From Gallionellaceae bacterium (lineage in GTDB: Bacteria > Pseudomonadota > Gammaproteobacteria > Burkholderiales > Gallionellaceae), in assembly GCA_030823955.1 (NCBI GenBank), contig JAVBYO010000006.1, positions 101,671-165,670 of the forward strand: a stretch of 64,000 nt of DNA, given 5' to 3'. Below the pieces are notes generated by a model. The model ran no database searches, was not told the DNA's origin, and saw only the letters and a list, made by a program, of their open reading frames with translations. This document shows, in pieces, positions 1 to 9,528 of the stretch (positions are counted from its first letter, which is position 1; every line of letters begins with the position of its first letter). Both the position numbers and the translations under genes were made by a program.

Positions 1-1509
1 GTTATGCCGCCCCCATCCGGCGGTGACCAGCGTCTGCGCTGTAGCTTCCCATTCGAGACCGATGCGCGGTTCCGTATAAGATTTGGACAGGTATCCTTCG
101 TAACTATGCCGTGCGCCAGCCACCAATACCACGGACGATGAGATACGTTTGCGGTCTTGCAACGATGCATCCCAGGCATTCGAGGTAAAACGGTCGACCA
201 GCTTCTGCTGTGCGGCACTGGTCAAATCACAGGCGGGATTGAACTGGGTACAGGTGGCATTCTTAATATCAGCATCGATGCTGATCTGCGTCTGCGACAG
301 ATTCGCCCCCAGCGCCAGTTCGTGCCCCTCACTGAGCGGCAGGTTCAGATGTTCACGCAACAGCCATGCGTCCTGCGCAAGATACAGATTGCCCGCGCTG
401 GCCACGGAATTGGTGACATCGGCAGCGATATGTTCCAGTGCCAGTGTATTGCGCGCACCGTCGAGCATGCTCGCATCCCAGACCAGCGCCTGCATCGCAT
501 AGGCATCCGCTACCGCGATATTACCGGCCAGCACAGGTTGTTTCTGGGCAATATCCGAGCTCCCGTCAATGTTCAACTGCAACGCATCCGCCGCACCCTG
601 CACATGGAAGGTAAGTTTGTCGGCACCGGCCAGCTTGCGGATATATTTGCCTTGATAGTCGGAATAATGGGGGATTTGCAGCGTGACGCCTTCTTGCTGA
701 ACCTGCTTGAGGAACAGATCGATATAACTGCGGCGCGCGGCGAAGTAGAACGACTGATCTTCACCGACCGGCCCCTCGATCAACGCATCTGCTCCCAGCA
801 TATTGATATTGAGTTTGCCGCCGAGTTGGTCGGTGCGCGGATTGCGCAAGGCGACATCCAGCACGGCTCCCGTCACATCACCAAAACGCGGCGCGAACGC
901 TCCGCTGTACAGATTGAAATCACTGATCAGATCGGCGTTGAACACACTGATACCGGCGACATGAAATATCTTGCCTACAACCAAGCCATCGACATAATAG
1001 GCATTGTCACCGGGGCCGGAGCCACGCACGGCAGGTCTGCTGCCGTTATTGGTGGAAACCACGCCGGGCAAAGTCTGCAAACCCGCCAGCGGGTCTCCGC
1101 TGGTTCCGGCGATCCTGTTCAATTGTTTGCCGCTGATGGCGGTTTTACTGATACGGTCAGGTGTGCGCTCGCTCACAACCAACACTTCGGGTAGCCTGAA
1201 GAGGGGCATCAGATAGAAATCCTGCCTACCCGCCTCCGCCTGCTCCGTCACCGAAATTTCGCTGGCAGCGGAATCATATTCCCCCGGCTTGCTTGCCCGC
1301 AGGGTGTAACGTCCCGTGCCGGGCAACTTCAGACGGTAACGTCCCTGCTCGTCACTGACGGCGGACTCTGTGCCGCCCTGCACCGTGACCACGGCACCGG
1401 TGATCGGTTTGCGTACACCGCGCTCCTGTACCGTACCGCTGATATCGGCCGCCTGCGCGGAAGCGGCTTGGACGATAGTCAACAAGATGGTGAGATATGT
1501 TTTGTTCAT
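1..1509 (-). CDS. TonB-dependent outer-membrane receptor, 3' end beyond the window
   Basis: Outer-membrane receptor that would import a ligand using TonB-ExbB-ExbD energy; the ligand cannot be told from sequence. The first 503 codons are present and the frame runs off the left edge without a stop. Residues 1-20 look like a signal peptide (MNKTYLTILL, ending ASAQA). Residues ~22-100 resemble a carboxypeptidase-regulatory-like domain (RKPITGAVVTVQ, DEQGRYRLKLPG). Residues ~106-220 are the plug (AVRGSGPGDNAYYVDG, FGDVTGAVLDV), followed by the first barrel strands. The ATG at 1509 directly precedes the signal peptide; no strong ribosome site is visible. It follows pssA on the same strand after a 118-bp gap. 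Family assignment is firm, substrate unknown. Confidence 0.88.
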   Translation of the reverse strand, partial: MNKTYLTILLTIVQAASAQAADISGTVQERGVRKPITGAVVTVQGGTESAVSDEQGRYRLKLPGTGRYTLRASKPGEYDSAASEISVTEQAEAGRQDFYLMPLFRLPEVLVVSERTPDRISKTAISGKQLNRIAGTSGDPLAGLQTLPGVVSTNNGSRPAVRGSGPGDNAYYVDGLVVGKIFHVAGISVFNADLISDFNLYSGAFAPRFGDVTGAVLDVALRNPRTDQLGGKLNINMLGADALIEGPVGEDQSFYFAARRSYIDLFLKQVQQEGVTLQIPHYSDYQGKYIRKLAGADKLTFHVQGAADALQLNIDGSSDIAQKQPVLAGNIAVADAYAMQALVWDASMLDGARNTLALEHIAADVTNSVASAGNLYLAQDAWLLREHLNLPLSEGHELALGANLSQTQISIDADIKNATCTQFNPACDLTSAAQQKLVDRFTSNAWDASLQDRKRISSSVVLVAGARHSYEGYLSKSYTEPRIGLEWEATAQTLVTAGWGRHN

Positions 1510-1627
1510 TTTATCCGCTCATTACCCGGCTTGGCACCGAGCCACTCCGACATAGAGCAGTTCAGAAAAGGCCGAGGTCTGCATGAATGGAACGGGACAT
1601 CTCCCGACGGAAACTCGCCAAGAGCCG

Positions 1628-2380
1628 TCAGCCCAGTGGATGGCTCCGTTGCTTGCGCAATGCCAACACCCACATGACGTAGCCGGAGAGGGCATAACCC
1701 AGAAACAGCAGGAACAATACGCCGGGTGGATAACTGGAGATCAGGATGAAGAACAGCGCCAGCACGAAGATGGCGATGAAAGGCACGCTCTTGCGCACAT
1801 TAAAATCCTTGAAGCTGTAAAAACGCACATTGCTGACCATGCTCAGGCCGGCGAACACCGTCAGGGCTGCCGCGTACCAGCGCAGGTCTTTTCCGACAAA
1901 ACTCAGATCGCCCATCACCCAGACGAAACCGGCCACCAGCGCAGCGGCTGCCGGACTGGGCAAACCCTGGAAATAACGCTTGTCCACCACGTCGATATTG
2001 GTGTTGAACCGCGCCAAACGTAATGCGGTACCCGCACAATAGATGAATGCGGCGAACCATCCCACCTTGCCGAGGTCGCGGAACGCCCACTCATACATCA
2101 GCAGCGAAGGTGCCACACCGAAGGAGACCATGTCGGACAGGCTGTCGTATTCTGCTCCGAACTCGCTTTGGGTGTGTGTCAGACGCGCCACCCGACCGTC
2201 CAGACCGTCCAGCACCATGGCGATGAAGATCGCCACGGCAGCGAATTCAAAGCGGCTGTTCATCGCCTGCACGATGGCATAGAAACCGGCGAACAAAGCA
2301 CCCGTAGTAAACAGATTCGGCAGCAGATAGATACTGCGGCGGCGTAAGTCCATCGGTTTGCGTTTGTTCAGTTCGGTCAT
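1628..2380 (-). CDS. pssA: CDP-diacylglycerol--serine O-phosphatidyltransferase
   Basis: Integral membrane enzyme that makes phosphatidylserine from CDP-diacylglycerol and L-serine, feeding Psd. The CDP-alcohol phosphatidyltransferase signature DGxxAR(x)8GxxxD(x)3D is complete: DGLDGRVARL, then EFGAEYDSLSD, at residues ~59-82. The 250 aa contain several hydrophobic segments (LLPNLFTTGALFAGFYAI, AVAIFIAMVL, a C-terminal pair at ~185-235), as in the short membrane-bound PssA type. The start lies 5 bp after psd, so the two enzymes of phosphatidylethanolamine synthesis are co-transcribed. An alternative start is Met10. Assignment is secure. Confidence 0.93.
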   Translation of the reverse strand: MTELNKRKPMDLRRRSIYLLPNLFTTGALFAGFYAIVQAMNSRFEFAAVAIFIAMVLDGLDGRVARLTHTQSEFGAEYDSLSDMVSFGVAPSLLMYEWAFRDLGKVGWFAAFIYCAGTALRLARFNTNIDVVDKRYFQGLPSPAAAALVAGFVWVMGDLSFVGKDLRWYAAALTVFAGLSMVSNVRFYSFKDFNVRKSVPFIAIFVLALFFILISSYPPGVLFLLFLGYALSGYVMWVLALRKQRSHPLG

Positions 2381-2385
2381 AACAT

Positions 2386-3024
2386 TTATAGCTGAGCCAG
2401 TATGGTTGTGGTGGCGGACACTTTATCACCGATGCTGACTTTGACGTTAGCGGTGAGCGGCAGGTAGACATCCACGCGCGAACCGAAACGAATAAAACCG
2501 TAACGTTGTCCGCGAGTCAGGGAATCGCCAACATTGACGTAACACAAGATACGGCGCGCGATGAGTCCGGCTACTTGCACGAAGGTCACGGTCTGACCGT
2601 CGTTGGTGGTCAACACGACCGCGTTACGCTCGTTCTCTGTGGATGCCTTGTCCAGATCGGCATTCACGAACTTGCCGGGGAAGTATTGGATTTTCTCGAT
2701 CTTGCCATCCATCGGGCTGCGATTGGAGTGTACGTTGAACACGTTCATAAACACGCTGACCAGGATCGCATCGCGCTGTCCGTAAGGGTCTTGCGTGCGC
2801 TCGACCTTGATGACACGGCCATCGCAAGGAGAAAGGACGGCTCCGGACTGTTGCGGAATCTCACGTGCCGGATCGCGAAAGAACTGCAACACGAACACGA
2901 AGATGATCCACAACGGAATCGACCAGCTCGCACACCATACAGTAGCAGCGACGGCCAATGCCAGAGTGATCGCCAGAAACGGCCAGCCCTCGCGGGCGAT
3001 GATGGGGTGGGGATAGTTTTTCAT
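2386..3024 (-). CDS. psd: Phosphatidylserine decarboxylase proenzyme (short form)
   Basis: Decarboxylates phosphatidylserine to phosphatidylethanolamine. The proenzyme should self-cleave within RFGSRVD (Gly181-Ser182), where Ser182 becomes the pyruvoyl group of the alpha chain. The 212-aa length and two N-terminal membrane helices (residues ~14-45) match the short Psd type. Conserved segments include [17 protein letters not shown] and [13 protein letters not shown]. The start [16 protein letters not shown] is what I recall for the family, but no Shine-Dalgarno is visible. A palindromic repeat (3032-3104) sits immediately upstream and separates it from ilvC. pssA follows after 5 bp. Confidence 0.93.
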   Translation of the reverse strand: MKNYPHPIIAREGWPFLAITLALAVAATVWCASWSIPLWIIFVFVLQFFRDPAREIPQQSGAVLSPCDGRVIKVERTQDPYGQRDAILVSVFMNVFNVHSNRSPMDGKIEKIQYFPGKFVNADLDKASTENERNAVVLTTNDGQTVTFVQVAGLIARRILCYVNVGDSLTRGQRYGFIRFGSRVDVYLPLTANVKVSIGDKVSATTTILAQL

Positions 3025-3031
3025 TAGAAAA

Positions 3032-3102
3032 TGTGAAACGTGAAGGTGAATCTGTGAAAAGTGAAACGAAGAAACTGGTTACGTTTCACCTTTCACGTTT
3101 CA

Positions 3103-3104
<2 letters not shown>
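3032..3104. repeat. Palindromic intergenic repeat, family A (GTGAAACGTGAA)
   Basis: Inverted repeat with arms GTGAAACGTGAAGGTGAA (3033-3050) and TTCACCTTTCACGTTTCAC (3085-3103), differing by one inserted base, around a ~34-nt loop that holds another GTGAAAAGTGAAACG. The right arm reaches the ilvC stop codon. A second copy lies at 30428-30510. It could form a long hairpin in the ilvC-psd mRNA. Confidence 0.8.
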
Positions 3105-4143
<1,039 letters not shown>

Positions 4144-4155
4144 TCAATAAAAAAT

Positions 4156-4647
4156 TCAGAGCTTCAAAATACGGTCACCGCGCCCTATGCCCGAGGAGCC
4201 GGTACGCACCGTCTCGAGGATCAGATTACGGTCGATAGCATGTAAAAAACTATCCAGCTTGCTGCCCGTGCCGGTCAATTCGATGGTGTAGGTCTTGTCG
4301 GACACATCGATGATACGGCCACGGAAGATATCCGCCATACGCTTCAGCTCTTCACGCGCCTCGCCCTGCGCGCGCAATTTGACCAGCATCAGTTCGCGCT
4401 CAAGATGATCGCCGTCGGTCAGATCGATCACCGCCACGACCTCGATGAGTTTATTCAGTTGCTTCTTAATCTGCTCGATGATGGCGTCGGAACCGCGCGT
4501 CACAATGGTCATACGCGACAGTGTCTCATCTTCAGTCGGTGCAACCGTCAACGATTCGATGTTATATCCGCGCGCCGAGAACAGACCGGCCACACGCGAC
4601 AATGCTCCCGCTTCGTTTTCCATCAACAGGGAAATGATATGGCGCAT
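4156..4647 (-). CDS. ilvH: Acetolactate synthase small (regulatory) subunit
   Basis: Regulatory subunit of acetohydroxyacid synthase; it activates IlvB and confers valine feedback inhibition. The 163-aa protein has an N-terminal ACT domain (residues ~2-75, MRHIISLLMENEAGALSRVAGLFSARG with NIESLTVAPTED) and the C-terminal small-subunit domain (EELKRMADIFRGRIIDVS, ending near GIGRGDRILKL). The ATG at 4647 comes one base after the ilvB stop, and its GGAGG lies inside the last ilvB codons, so translation is probably coupled. An in-frame start 6 codons upstream is less likely. Confidence 0.95.
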   Translation of the reverse strand: MRHIISLLMENEAGALSRVAGLFSARGYNIESLTVAPTEDETLSRMTIVTRGSDAIIEQIKKQLNKLIEVVAVIDLTDGDHLERELMLVKLRAQGEAREELKRMADIFRGRIIDVSDKTYTIELTGTGSKLDSFLHAIDRNLILETVRTGSSGIGRGDRILKL

Positions 4648-4648
4648 G

Positions 4649-6355
4649 TTACAAGTCCTCCGCAAAGATCACTTCGGACAAACCCTTGCCACCGGGCACC
4701 ATCGGGAACACGTTCTCGGTCGGATCGGTACGGAAATCCAGGAACACCAGCTCATCCTTGCGCGCGAACGCCTCGCGCAATGCGCCTTCCACATCGGACG
4801 GTTTCTCCACCAGGATACCGACGTGACCGTAAGCCTCCGCCAATTTAACGAAATCCGGCAGCGCATCCATATAGGACTGCGAATAACGGTTGCCATGGAA
4901 GAACTCCTGCCACTGGCGCACCATGCCCAGATAACGGTTGTTCAACGCGATCACTTTGATCGGCAGGCGGAACTGTTTGCAGGTGGACAACTCCTGGATG
5001 TTCATCTGGATGCTGCCTTCGCCTGTGACACAGGCCACGGTCGCCCCCGGATGGGCCAGTTGCACACCCATCGCGGCGGGCAGACCAAAACCCATGGTAC
5101 CCAAGCCGCCGGAATTGATCCAACGACGCGGCTGGTCGAACTTGTAGTATTGCGCGGAGAACATCTGGTGCTGCCCCACGTCTGACGTCACGAAAGCATC
5201 GCCGCGTGTGATCTCGTACAACTTCTCGATCACAAACTGCGGCTTGATGACCTCGTCGGAATATCTGTACTTCAGCGCATTGCGGCTGCGCCATTCGGCG
5301 ATCTGCTTCCACCATGCCTCCAGCGCGGCGGTATCGGGCTTCTGTTTGCTGCTGCGCAACACCGTCAGCAACTCGCCCAACACTTGCCCCACATCACCCA
5401 CGATAGGCACATCGACCTGCACCCGCTTGGAGATGGAGGCCGGATCGATATCGATATGAATGATCTTGCGCGGCACCGAACCGAAGTGCGCCACATTGCC
5501 GATCACCCGATCATCGAAACGCGCTCCAACCGCCAGCAGCACATCGCAGTGCTGCATGCCCATATTGGCTTCATAAGTGCCGTGCATGCCGGGCATGCCG
5601 ACGAATTGCTTGTCAGTGGCAGGGTAACCACCCAGCCCCATCAGCGTATTGGTGCAGGGAGCGCCCAGCAAACGTACCAGATCGGTCAACGGCCCGGCGG
5701 CATCCGCCAGCACTACACCGCCGCCCGCATAGATCATCGGGCGTTTGGCATCAGCCAATAGTTGCGCCGCCCGCTTGATCGAACCGGCATCTGCCTGTCT
5801 TTCGGGATGATATGAGCGGATATGCACCGAGGCTGGATAGTTGAACTCCACCTTCTGATTGGACACATCCTTGGGGATGTCGACCAGCACCGGCCCTGGG
5901 CGTCCGCTCTTGGCCAGATAGAATGCCTTCTTCAGTGTGCTGGCGATGTCTTTGGCGTCTTTCACCAGAAAATTATGCTTCACACAAGGCCTGGTGATGC
6001 CGACCGCATCCACTTCCTGGAAGGCGTCTTCGCCGATGAAATTGGAAGATACCTGACCACTGATGACCACCAGCGGGATGGAGTCCATATAGGCCGTGGC
6101 AATGCCGGTCACCGCATTGGTGACACCCGGCCCCGAAGTCACCAGCGCAACACCGACCTTGTCGGTCGAACGCGAATAACCGTCGGCGGCATGCACCGCC
6201 GCCTGCTCGTGGCGTACCAGCACATGTTTGACCTGATCCTGATTGAACAGTGCATCATAGATGAACAAGACCGCACCACCGGGATAGCCGAACACATATT
6301 CGACTCCCTCTTCCTGCAAACACCTGATGGCAATTTCTGCGCCCGTCAGTTCCAT
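4649..6355 (-). CDS. ilvB: Acetolactate synthase large (catalytic) subunit
   Basis: ThDP-dependent condensation of two pyruvates, or pyruvate plus 2-oxobutyrate, the first step of branched-chain amino acid synthesis. The 568 aa show the FYPGG-like loop (VFGYPGGAVLFIYD), the catalytic glutamate in RHEQAAVHAADGY, and a ThDP/Mg motif in which GDGS is replaced by GEGS (TGEGSIQMNIQEL). The C-terminal DPTENVFPMVPGG is typical. The ATG at 6355 (MELTGAEI) was preferred over an in-frame TTG 7 codons upstream; AGGG lies ~9 nt before it. ilvI would be an equally valid name. It heads the ilvBHC operon. Confidence 0.95.
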   Translation of the reverse strand: MELTGAEIAIRCLQEEGVEYVFGYPGGAVLFIYDALFNQDQVKHVLVRHEQAAVHAADGYSRSTDKVGVALVTSGPGVTNAVTGIATAYMDSIPLVVISGQVSSNFIGEDAFQEVDAVGITRPCVKHNFLVKDAKDIASTLKKAFYLAKSGRPGPVLVDIPKDVSNQKVEFNYPASVHIRSYHPERQADAGSIKRAAQLLADAKRPMIYAGGGVVLADAAGPLTDLVRLLGAPCTNTLMGLGGYPATDKQFVGMPGMHGTYEANMGMQHCDVLLAVGARFDDRVIGNVAHFGSVPRKIIHIDIDPASISKRVQVDVPIVGDVGQVLGELLTVLRSSKQKPDTAALEAWWKQIAEWRSRNALKYRYSDEVIKPQFVIEKLYEITRGDAFVTSDVGQHQMFSAQYYKFDQPRRWINSGGLGTMGFGLPAAMGVQLAHPGATVACVTGEGSIQMNIQELSTCKQFRLPIKVIALNNRYLGMVRQWQEFFHGNRYSQSYMDALPDFVKLAEAYGHVGILVEKPSDVEGALREAFARKDELVFLDFRTDPTENVFPMVPGGKGLSEVIFAEDL

Positions 6356-6418
6356 AGCAACGACCCTAGCTGGCAACGATTAAAGAACCGTGCAAGATAA
6401 AGGCTGACGGCATTTTGG

Positions 6419-8065
6419 TCAACCCCCAGCAAGCAAAGGGGGGTGCAAAACCGCTTCCTTGTGAATGCGTTTACATTGATACATACGCTCGTCGGCCATT
6501 TGCATCAGCTTATCCTTGGCCGGATTTTCGTAAACATGTACCGAGCCGAAGCTGGCACCAGCCAATTCAAAACCTGCCGCACGCAACCCTTCCACCGTGA
6601 CGGTCAGCACATGTTCAATTTCATGCAAATCACCTTGCGGATGAGTGATGGCAAACTCATCGCCGCCCAAGCGATGCAGTCGCGCTTGTGCCGGCAACTG
6701 TCGTTGCAGCAATTCCCCAAAACTGCACAGCAATTCATCGCCACGCTCATGTCCATAACAGTCGTTATAGTACTTGAGGCCATCCAAATCAATGAAAGTG
6801 AGACTGCCCCGCTCCGGCAATTGCTGCAAATCGCTTATCAAAGCATAACGATTGGGCAAGCCGGTTAATGTATCGGTGGTGGCGGCATGTAAATTTCGCA
6901 TTGCCGAGGACAGCGCCAGTTCCTTTTCCTTGTGCAACTGGGCGAATTGCTGCGCCAGCACGAAAGACAGCAGCAAGGCTTCCAATGTAAAGGAGAGCAA
7001 GCCCAGATGTTCAATATAAAAGGTATACACACCCTCGAGACTATTCAGGGAAATGGAGGTCAATCCCAACACAAAAAACACCCCGATAGCCGCCAGATAA
7101 TAACGGGCTGATTGATGTCCGTCACGCGCACGAACCGCGCCGCAAACCAGCCCATAAGACAAATTCACCCCAACCGCTATCCTGACCAACTCCAGTGACC
7201 AATTGGGCTTAAACAACGCCGCCAGGGCAAAAATCAGGCACACACTAACCAGTGCCATACCCGCCCAGAACAATTTGGGTTGTTGGTCGCGCCGGATATC
7301 CAGTAGCCCGATCACAAAAAAGAGGTAGGCCAAATTGCCAAACAACAGGAATGGAAAACTGATCAGATAAAACCAGTGCATGTCGAACAAATCGGCAAAA
7401 ACCTCAAGCGCGGTCATGTTGTACAACAAATTACTCAGGATGACCAAAACGTACATGGCATCGACAAAATTGCGGCGCACGATGGAAAGCACGGTGTAAT
7501 AAAACACCAAGCCAAACAGAACACCTATACACACCAGCGTGATGGCATTGCCCGAATTAATGGATTGACGATAGTGTGGTAGAGAATCAAGGTAGGGCTG
7601 AGGCTGCGCCAGCAGAAAGGGCGAGGTGAGTTCGGTAATCAAGCGATAGTGGCCCGGCGGCAAATTCAATTCACGCCCATGGCGCAGAAGGAAATGACCT
7701 TCCCCGCCATCCTGAATGCCCCCTGTGAACTCTTCGAGCAAACGGCCTTGTTCATCAAATATCCGGTGATGAAATAAGCCGATTACGCTGGTGTTTTTAA
7801 AATCCAATACCAGCACTTGGTCTTGAATATCAAAGTCGGCCCGATACACAAAATGCCCGCCAGTCAGACTCAACTGATTGAGCGGAACCAATCTGGCATC
7901 ATCCAGATTCGCTTGTCCAACATATACCCAATCCGGGGTGGCGCGAAACCATTGCCCGCCCAGCTCCAGCGGCTGTGCCTGCCCTTGGGCCAGCGGCAGA
8001 AACGACAGCAGCAACAGCCCAATCAATCGCCACGATCTCAACGTAGGAAAAAATAACGCGCGCAT
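6419..8065 (-). CDS. 7TMR-DISM sensor diguanylate cyclase (GGDEF)
   Basis: Predicted inner-membrane enzyme making cyclic di-GMP. Order: signal sequence (residues 1-~31), a periplasmic DISMED2-like beta domain (~35-165, DWVYVGQANL and FKNTSVIGLFHHR), seven membrane helices (~172-385), a short linker (QLHKEKELALSSAMRNLHAA) and a GGDEF domain. GGDEF is intact at residues 467-471 (RLGGDEFAI). The RxxD inhibitory site expected just upstream is absent (PAQA instead), so product inhibition through that site is unlikely. GAGGA lies ~10 nt before the ATG. It is transcribed divergently from the ECF sigma operon (74-bp gap). The signal sensed is unknown. Confidence 0.85.
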   Translation of the reverse strand: MRALFFPTLRSWRLIGLLLLSFLPLAQGQAQPLELGGQWFRATPDWVYVGQANLDDARLVPLNQLSLTGGHFVYRADFDIQDQVLVLDFKNTSVIGLFHHRIFDEQGRLLEEFTGGIQDGGEGHFLLRHGRELNLPPGHYRLITELTSPFLLAQPQPYLDSLPHYRQSINSGNAITLVCIGVLFGLVFYYTVLSIVRRNFVDAMYVLVILSNLLYNMTALEVFADLFDMHWFYLISFPFLLFGNLAYLFFVIGLLDIRRDQQPKLFWAGMALVSVCLIFALAALFKPNWSLELVRIAVGVNLSYGLVCGAVRARDGHQSARYYLAAIGVFFVLGLTSISLNSLEGVYTFYIEHLGLLSFTLEALLLSFVLAQQFAQLHKEKELALSSAMRNLHAATTDTLTGLPNRYALISDLQQLPERGSLTFIDLDGLKYYNDCYGHERGDELLCSFGELLQRQLPAQARLHRLGGDEFAITHPQGDLHEIEHVLTVTVEGLRAAGFELAGASFGSVHVYENPAKDKLMQMADERMYQCKRIHKEAVLHPPLLAGG

Positions 8066-8139
8066 TGGAATGCATCCTCAAATAAGCAGCAATCGGCACG
8101 CAACTCTAGCACATCACCTCCATTTCACAGACAGGAGCA

Positions 8140-8790
8140 ATGATTCCCGCAAAACTCTCAAACAGCCGCGCGAATTTGCTAGTATTCCCTCCAAATCAGG
8201 GGAGCCCCAAACTGAGCAGTCACCACAAACTTTCTCGATTCCTCGCCGAGGTCGAGCGCCGCGCCTACAAACAGGCACTATTTGCCGTTCGCGACGAACA
8301 TGCCGCACTCGACATCGTGCAGGATGCCATGCTCAAACTCGTCGCCAACTATGGCGACAAACCCGCCGCCGAATTGCCCCTGTTATTCCAGCGCATCCTG
8401 CAAAATACCATCCGCGACCACTATCGCAGGCTGAAGGTTCGCAGCCTCTGGACGACACTGTTCTCTTCCTTGGCTCCCCGGCACGACGAACAGGAACAAG
8501 ACCCGCTGGACACCCTGCAGGACAAAACCAATCCTTCCCAGCCAGCGCAACCTGATGCATCACTCGAACAGTCACAACTGCTTGCTGCGATTGAAGAAGC
8601 CTTGACTGCGCTGCCAATGCGTCAACGCGAAGCCTTCCTGTTGCGTTACTGGGAAGACTTGAACACGGCGGAGACTGCCGCCGTAATGGGATGTTCCGAA
8701 GGCAGTGTGAAGCAACACTGCTCGCGCGCCACACATGCGCTGGCGGAGCGACTCAACAGAAAAGGGATTTCACTGAAAAATGAACAATAA
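8140..8790 (+). CDS. ECF-type RNA polymerase sigma factor
   Basis: Alternative sigma factor with region 2 at ~residues 32-105 (AYKQALFAVRDEHAALDIVQDAMLKL, ILQNTIRDHYRR) and region 4 at ~145-205 (ALTALPMRQREAFLLRYWE, TAAVMGCSEGSVKQHCSRA). No region 3 or anti-sigma signature is fused. The ATG at 8140 is the first possible start, but the conserved part begins near residue 28. A CTG at 8212, preceded at 8 nt by GGGGAG, is a plausible real start. The stop overlaps the next gene by 11 nt. Family members I recall from betaproteobacteria precede DUF3619 and DUF3106 genes, as here. Target promoters are unknown. Confidence 0.85.
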   Translation: MIPAKLSNSRANLLVFPPNQGSPKLSSHHKLSRFLAEVERRAYKQALFAVRDEHAALDIVQDAMLKLVANYGDKPAAELPLLFQRILQNTIRDHYRRLKVRSLWTTLFSSLAPRHDEQEQDPLDTLQDKTNPSQPAQPDASLEQSQLLAAIEEALTALPMRQREAFLLRYWEDLNTAETAAVMGCSEGSVKQHCSRATHALAERLNRKGISLKNEQ

Positions 8791-9109
8791 ACACCTGAAC
8801 ACGAAATCGATCCGAAATTTACTGGATCATGCGACCGATCACCTTGACCCAGCCACAGCGGCACATCTACACTCCGCACGCAACCATGCTCTGGCCAAGC
8901 AAAATACCCGTGTGGCATGGCATGGCAGTCTGGCCTGCACCGCCCGCGAGCACCACCGTATCCCGTTCTGGGCCTTATCCATCCTACTCGCGGGCGGGCT
9001 GCTACTCTGCACCATCACCTACTGGCATCATGCCGCCGAACATGACCATAGCGACATTGATATCGCCATCCTGACCGACGATCTGCCTGTTGATGTCTAT
9101 ATCGACTGA
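8780..9109 (+). CDS. DUF3619-family single-pass membrane protein
   Basis: 109-aa protein of no known function. The N-terminal ~60 residues are helical and probably cytoplasmic (SIRNLLDHATDHLDP, AAHLHSARNHALA), followed by one membrane helix at ~62-82 (IPFWALSILLAGGLLLCTIT) and a short acidic tail (DIAILTDDLPVDVYID). It overlaps the sigma gene and precedes a DUF3106 gene, an arrangement I recall as typical for DUF3619. Topology and position resemble a small anti-sigma factor, but no anti-sigma domain can be recognised; that role is inference only. Confidence 0.75.
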   Translation: MNNKHLNTKSIRNLLDHATDHLDPATAAHLHSARNHALAKQNTRVAWHGSLACTAREHHRIPFWALSILLAGGLLLCTITYWHHAAEHDHSDIDIAILTDDLPVDVYID

Positions 9110-9120
9110 GCATTCAAATC

Positions 9121-9522
9121 ATGCGCCTGAGCCAACCGACACTCCTCCTGCTGGCAGCACTTTGTTTCCAGTCCGCTTCATCCGCTGCGCAATCATGGAA
9201 CGACATCCCGCTTGCTCAACGCGAGGCGCTCGCGCCGCTCGCTCAGGAATGGGACAAACTTTCCGAGAAACAACAGCGCAACTTTCTCGGTATCGCCAAA
9301 CGCTATCCGAAACTCACCCCGCTGCAACAGCAGCGTATGCATGATCGTCTGGTGAAGTGGAGCAAATTGACACCCGCGCAACGTCAGCGCGCGCGCGAGA
9401 AATACAAGTCCTTCAACCAACTGCCACCCGAGAAACGCGAAGCCGCCAGAAAAAATCTGCGCGAGCGGCACGCCACAGAGATACAGCCCAGAACCGGTGC
9501 CACACCTCCTGTCGGCCAATAA
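9121..9522 (+). CDS. DUF3106-family secreted protein
   Basis: 133-aa protein with a signal peptide (residues 1-~22, LLLLAALCFQSASSAAQ). The mature part is built of helical repeats rich in W, Q and R: WNDIPLAQREALAPLAQEWDKLSEKQQ, then ~30-residue units ending LTPAQRQRAREKYKSFNQLPPEKR. The P-x-Q-R-x(2)-R pattern recalls the periplasmic LTxxQ stress proteins (CpxP/Spy style), which is a resemblance and not a demonstrated homology. It lies 11 bp after the DUF3619 gene and probably belongs to the ECF sigma operon. Function unknown. Confidence 0.75.
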   Translation: MRLSQPTLLLLAALCFQSASSAAQSWNDIPLAQREALAPLAQEWDKLSEKQQRNFLGIAKRYPKLTPLQQQRMHDRLVKWSKLTPAQRQRAREKYKSFNQLPPEKREAARKNLRERHATEIQPRTGATPPVGQ

Positions 9523-9528
9523 CGGCAG

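Noticed and set aside
157..1194. 345-codon plus-strand frame at the left edge
   Set aside because: Antisense to the TonB-dependent receptor, whose plug and signal peptide are clear.
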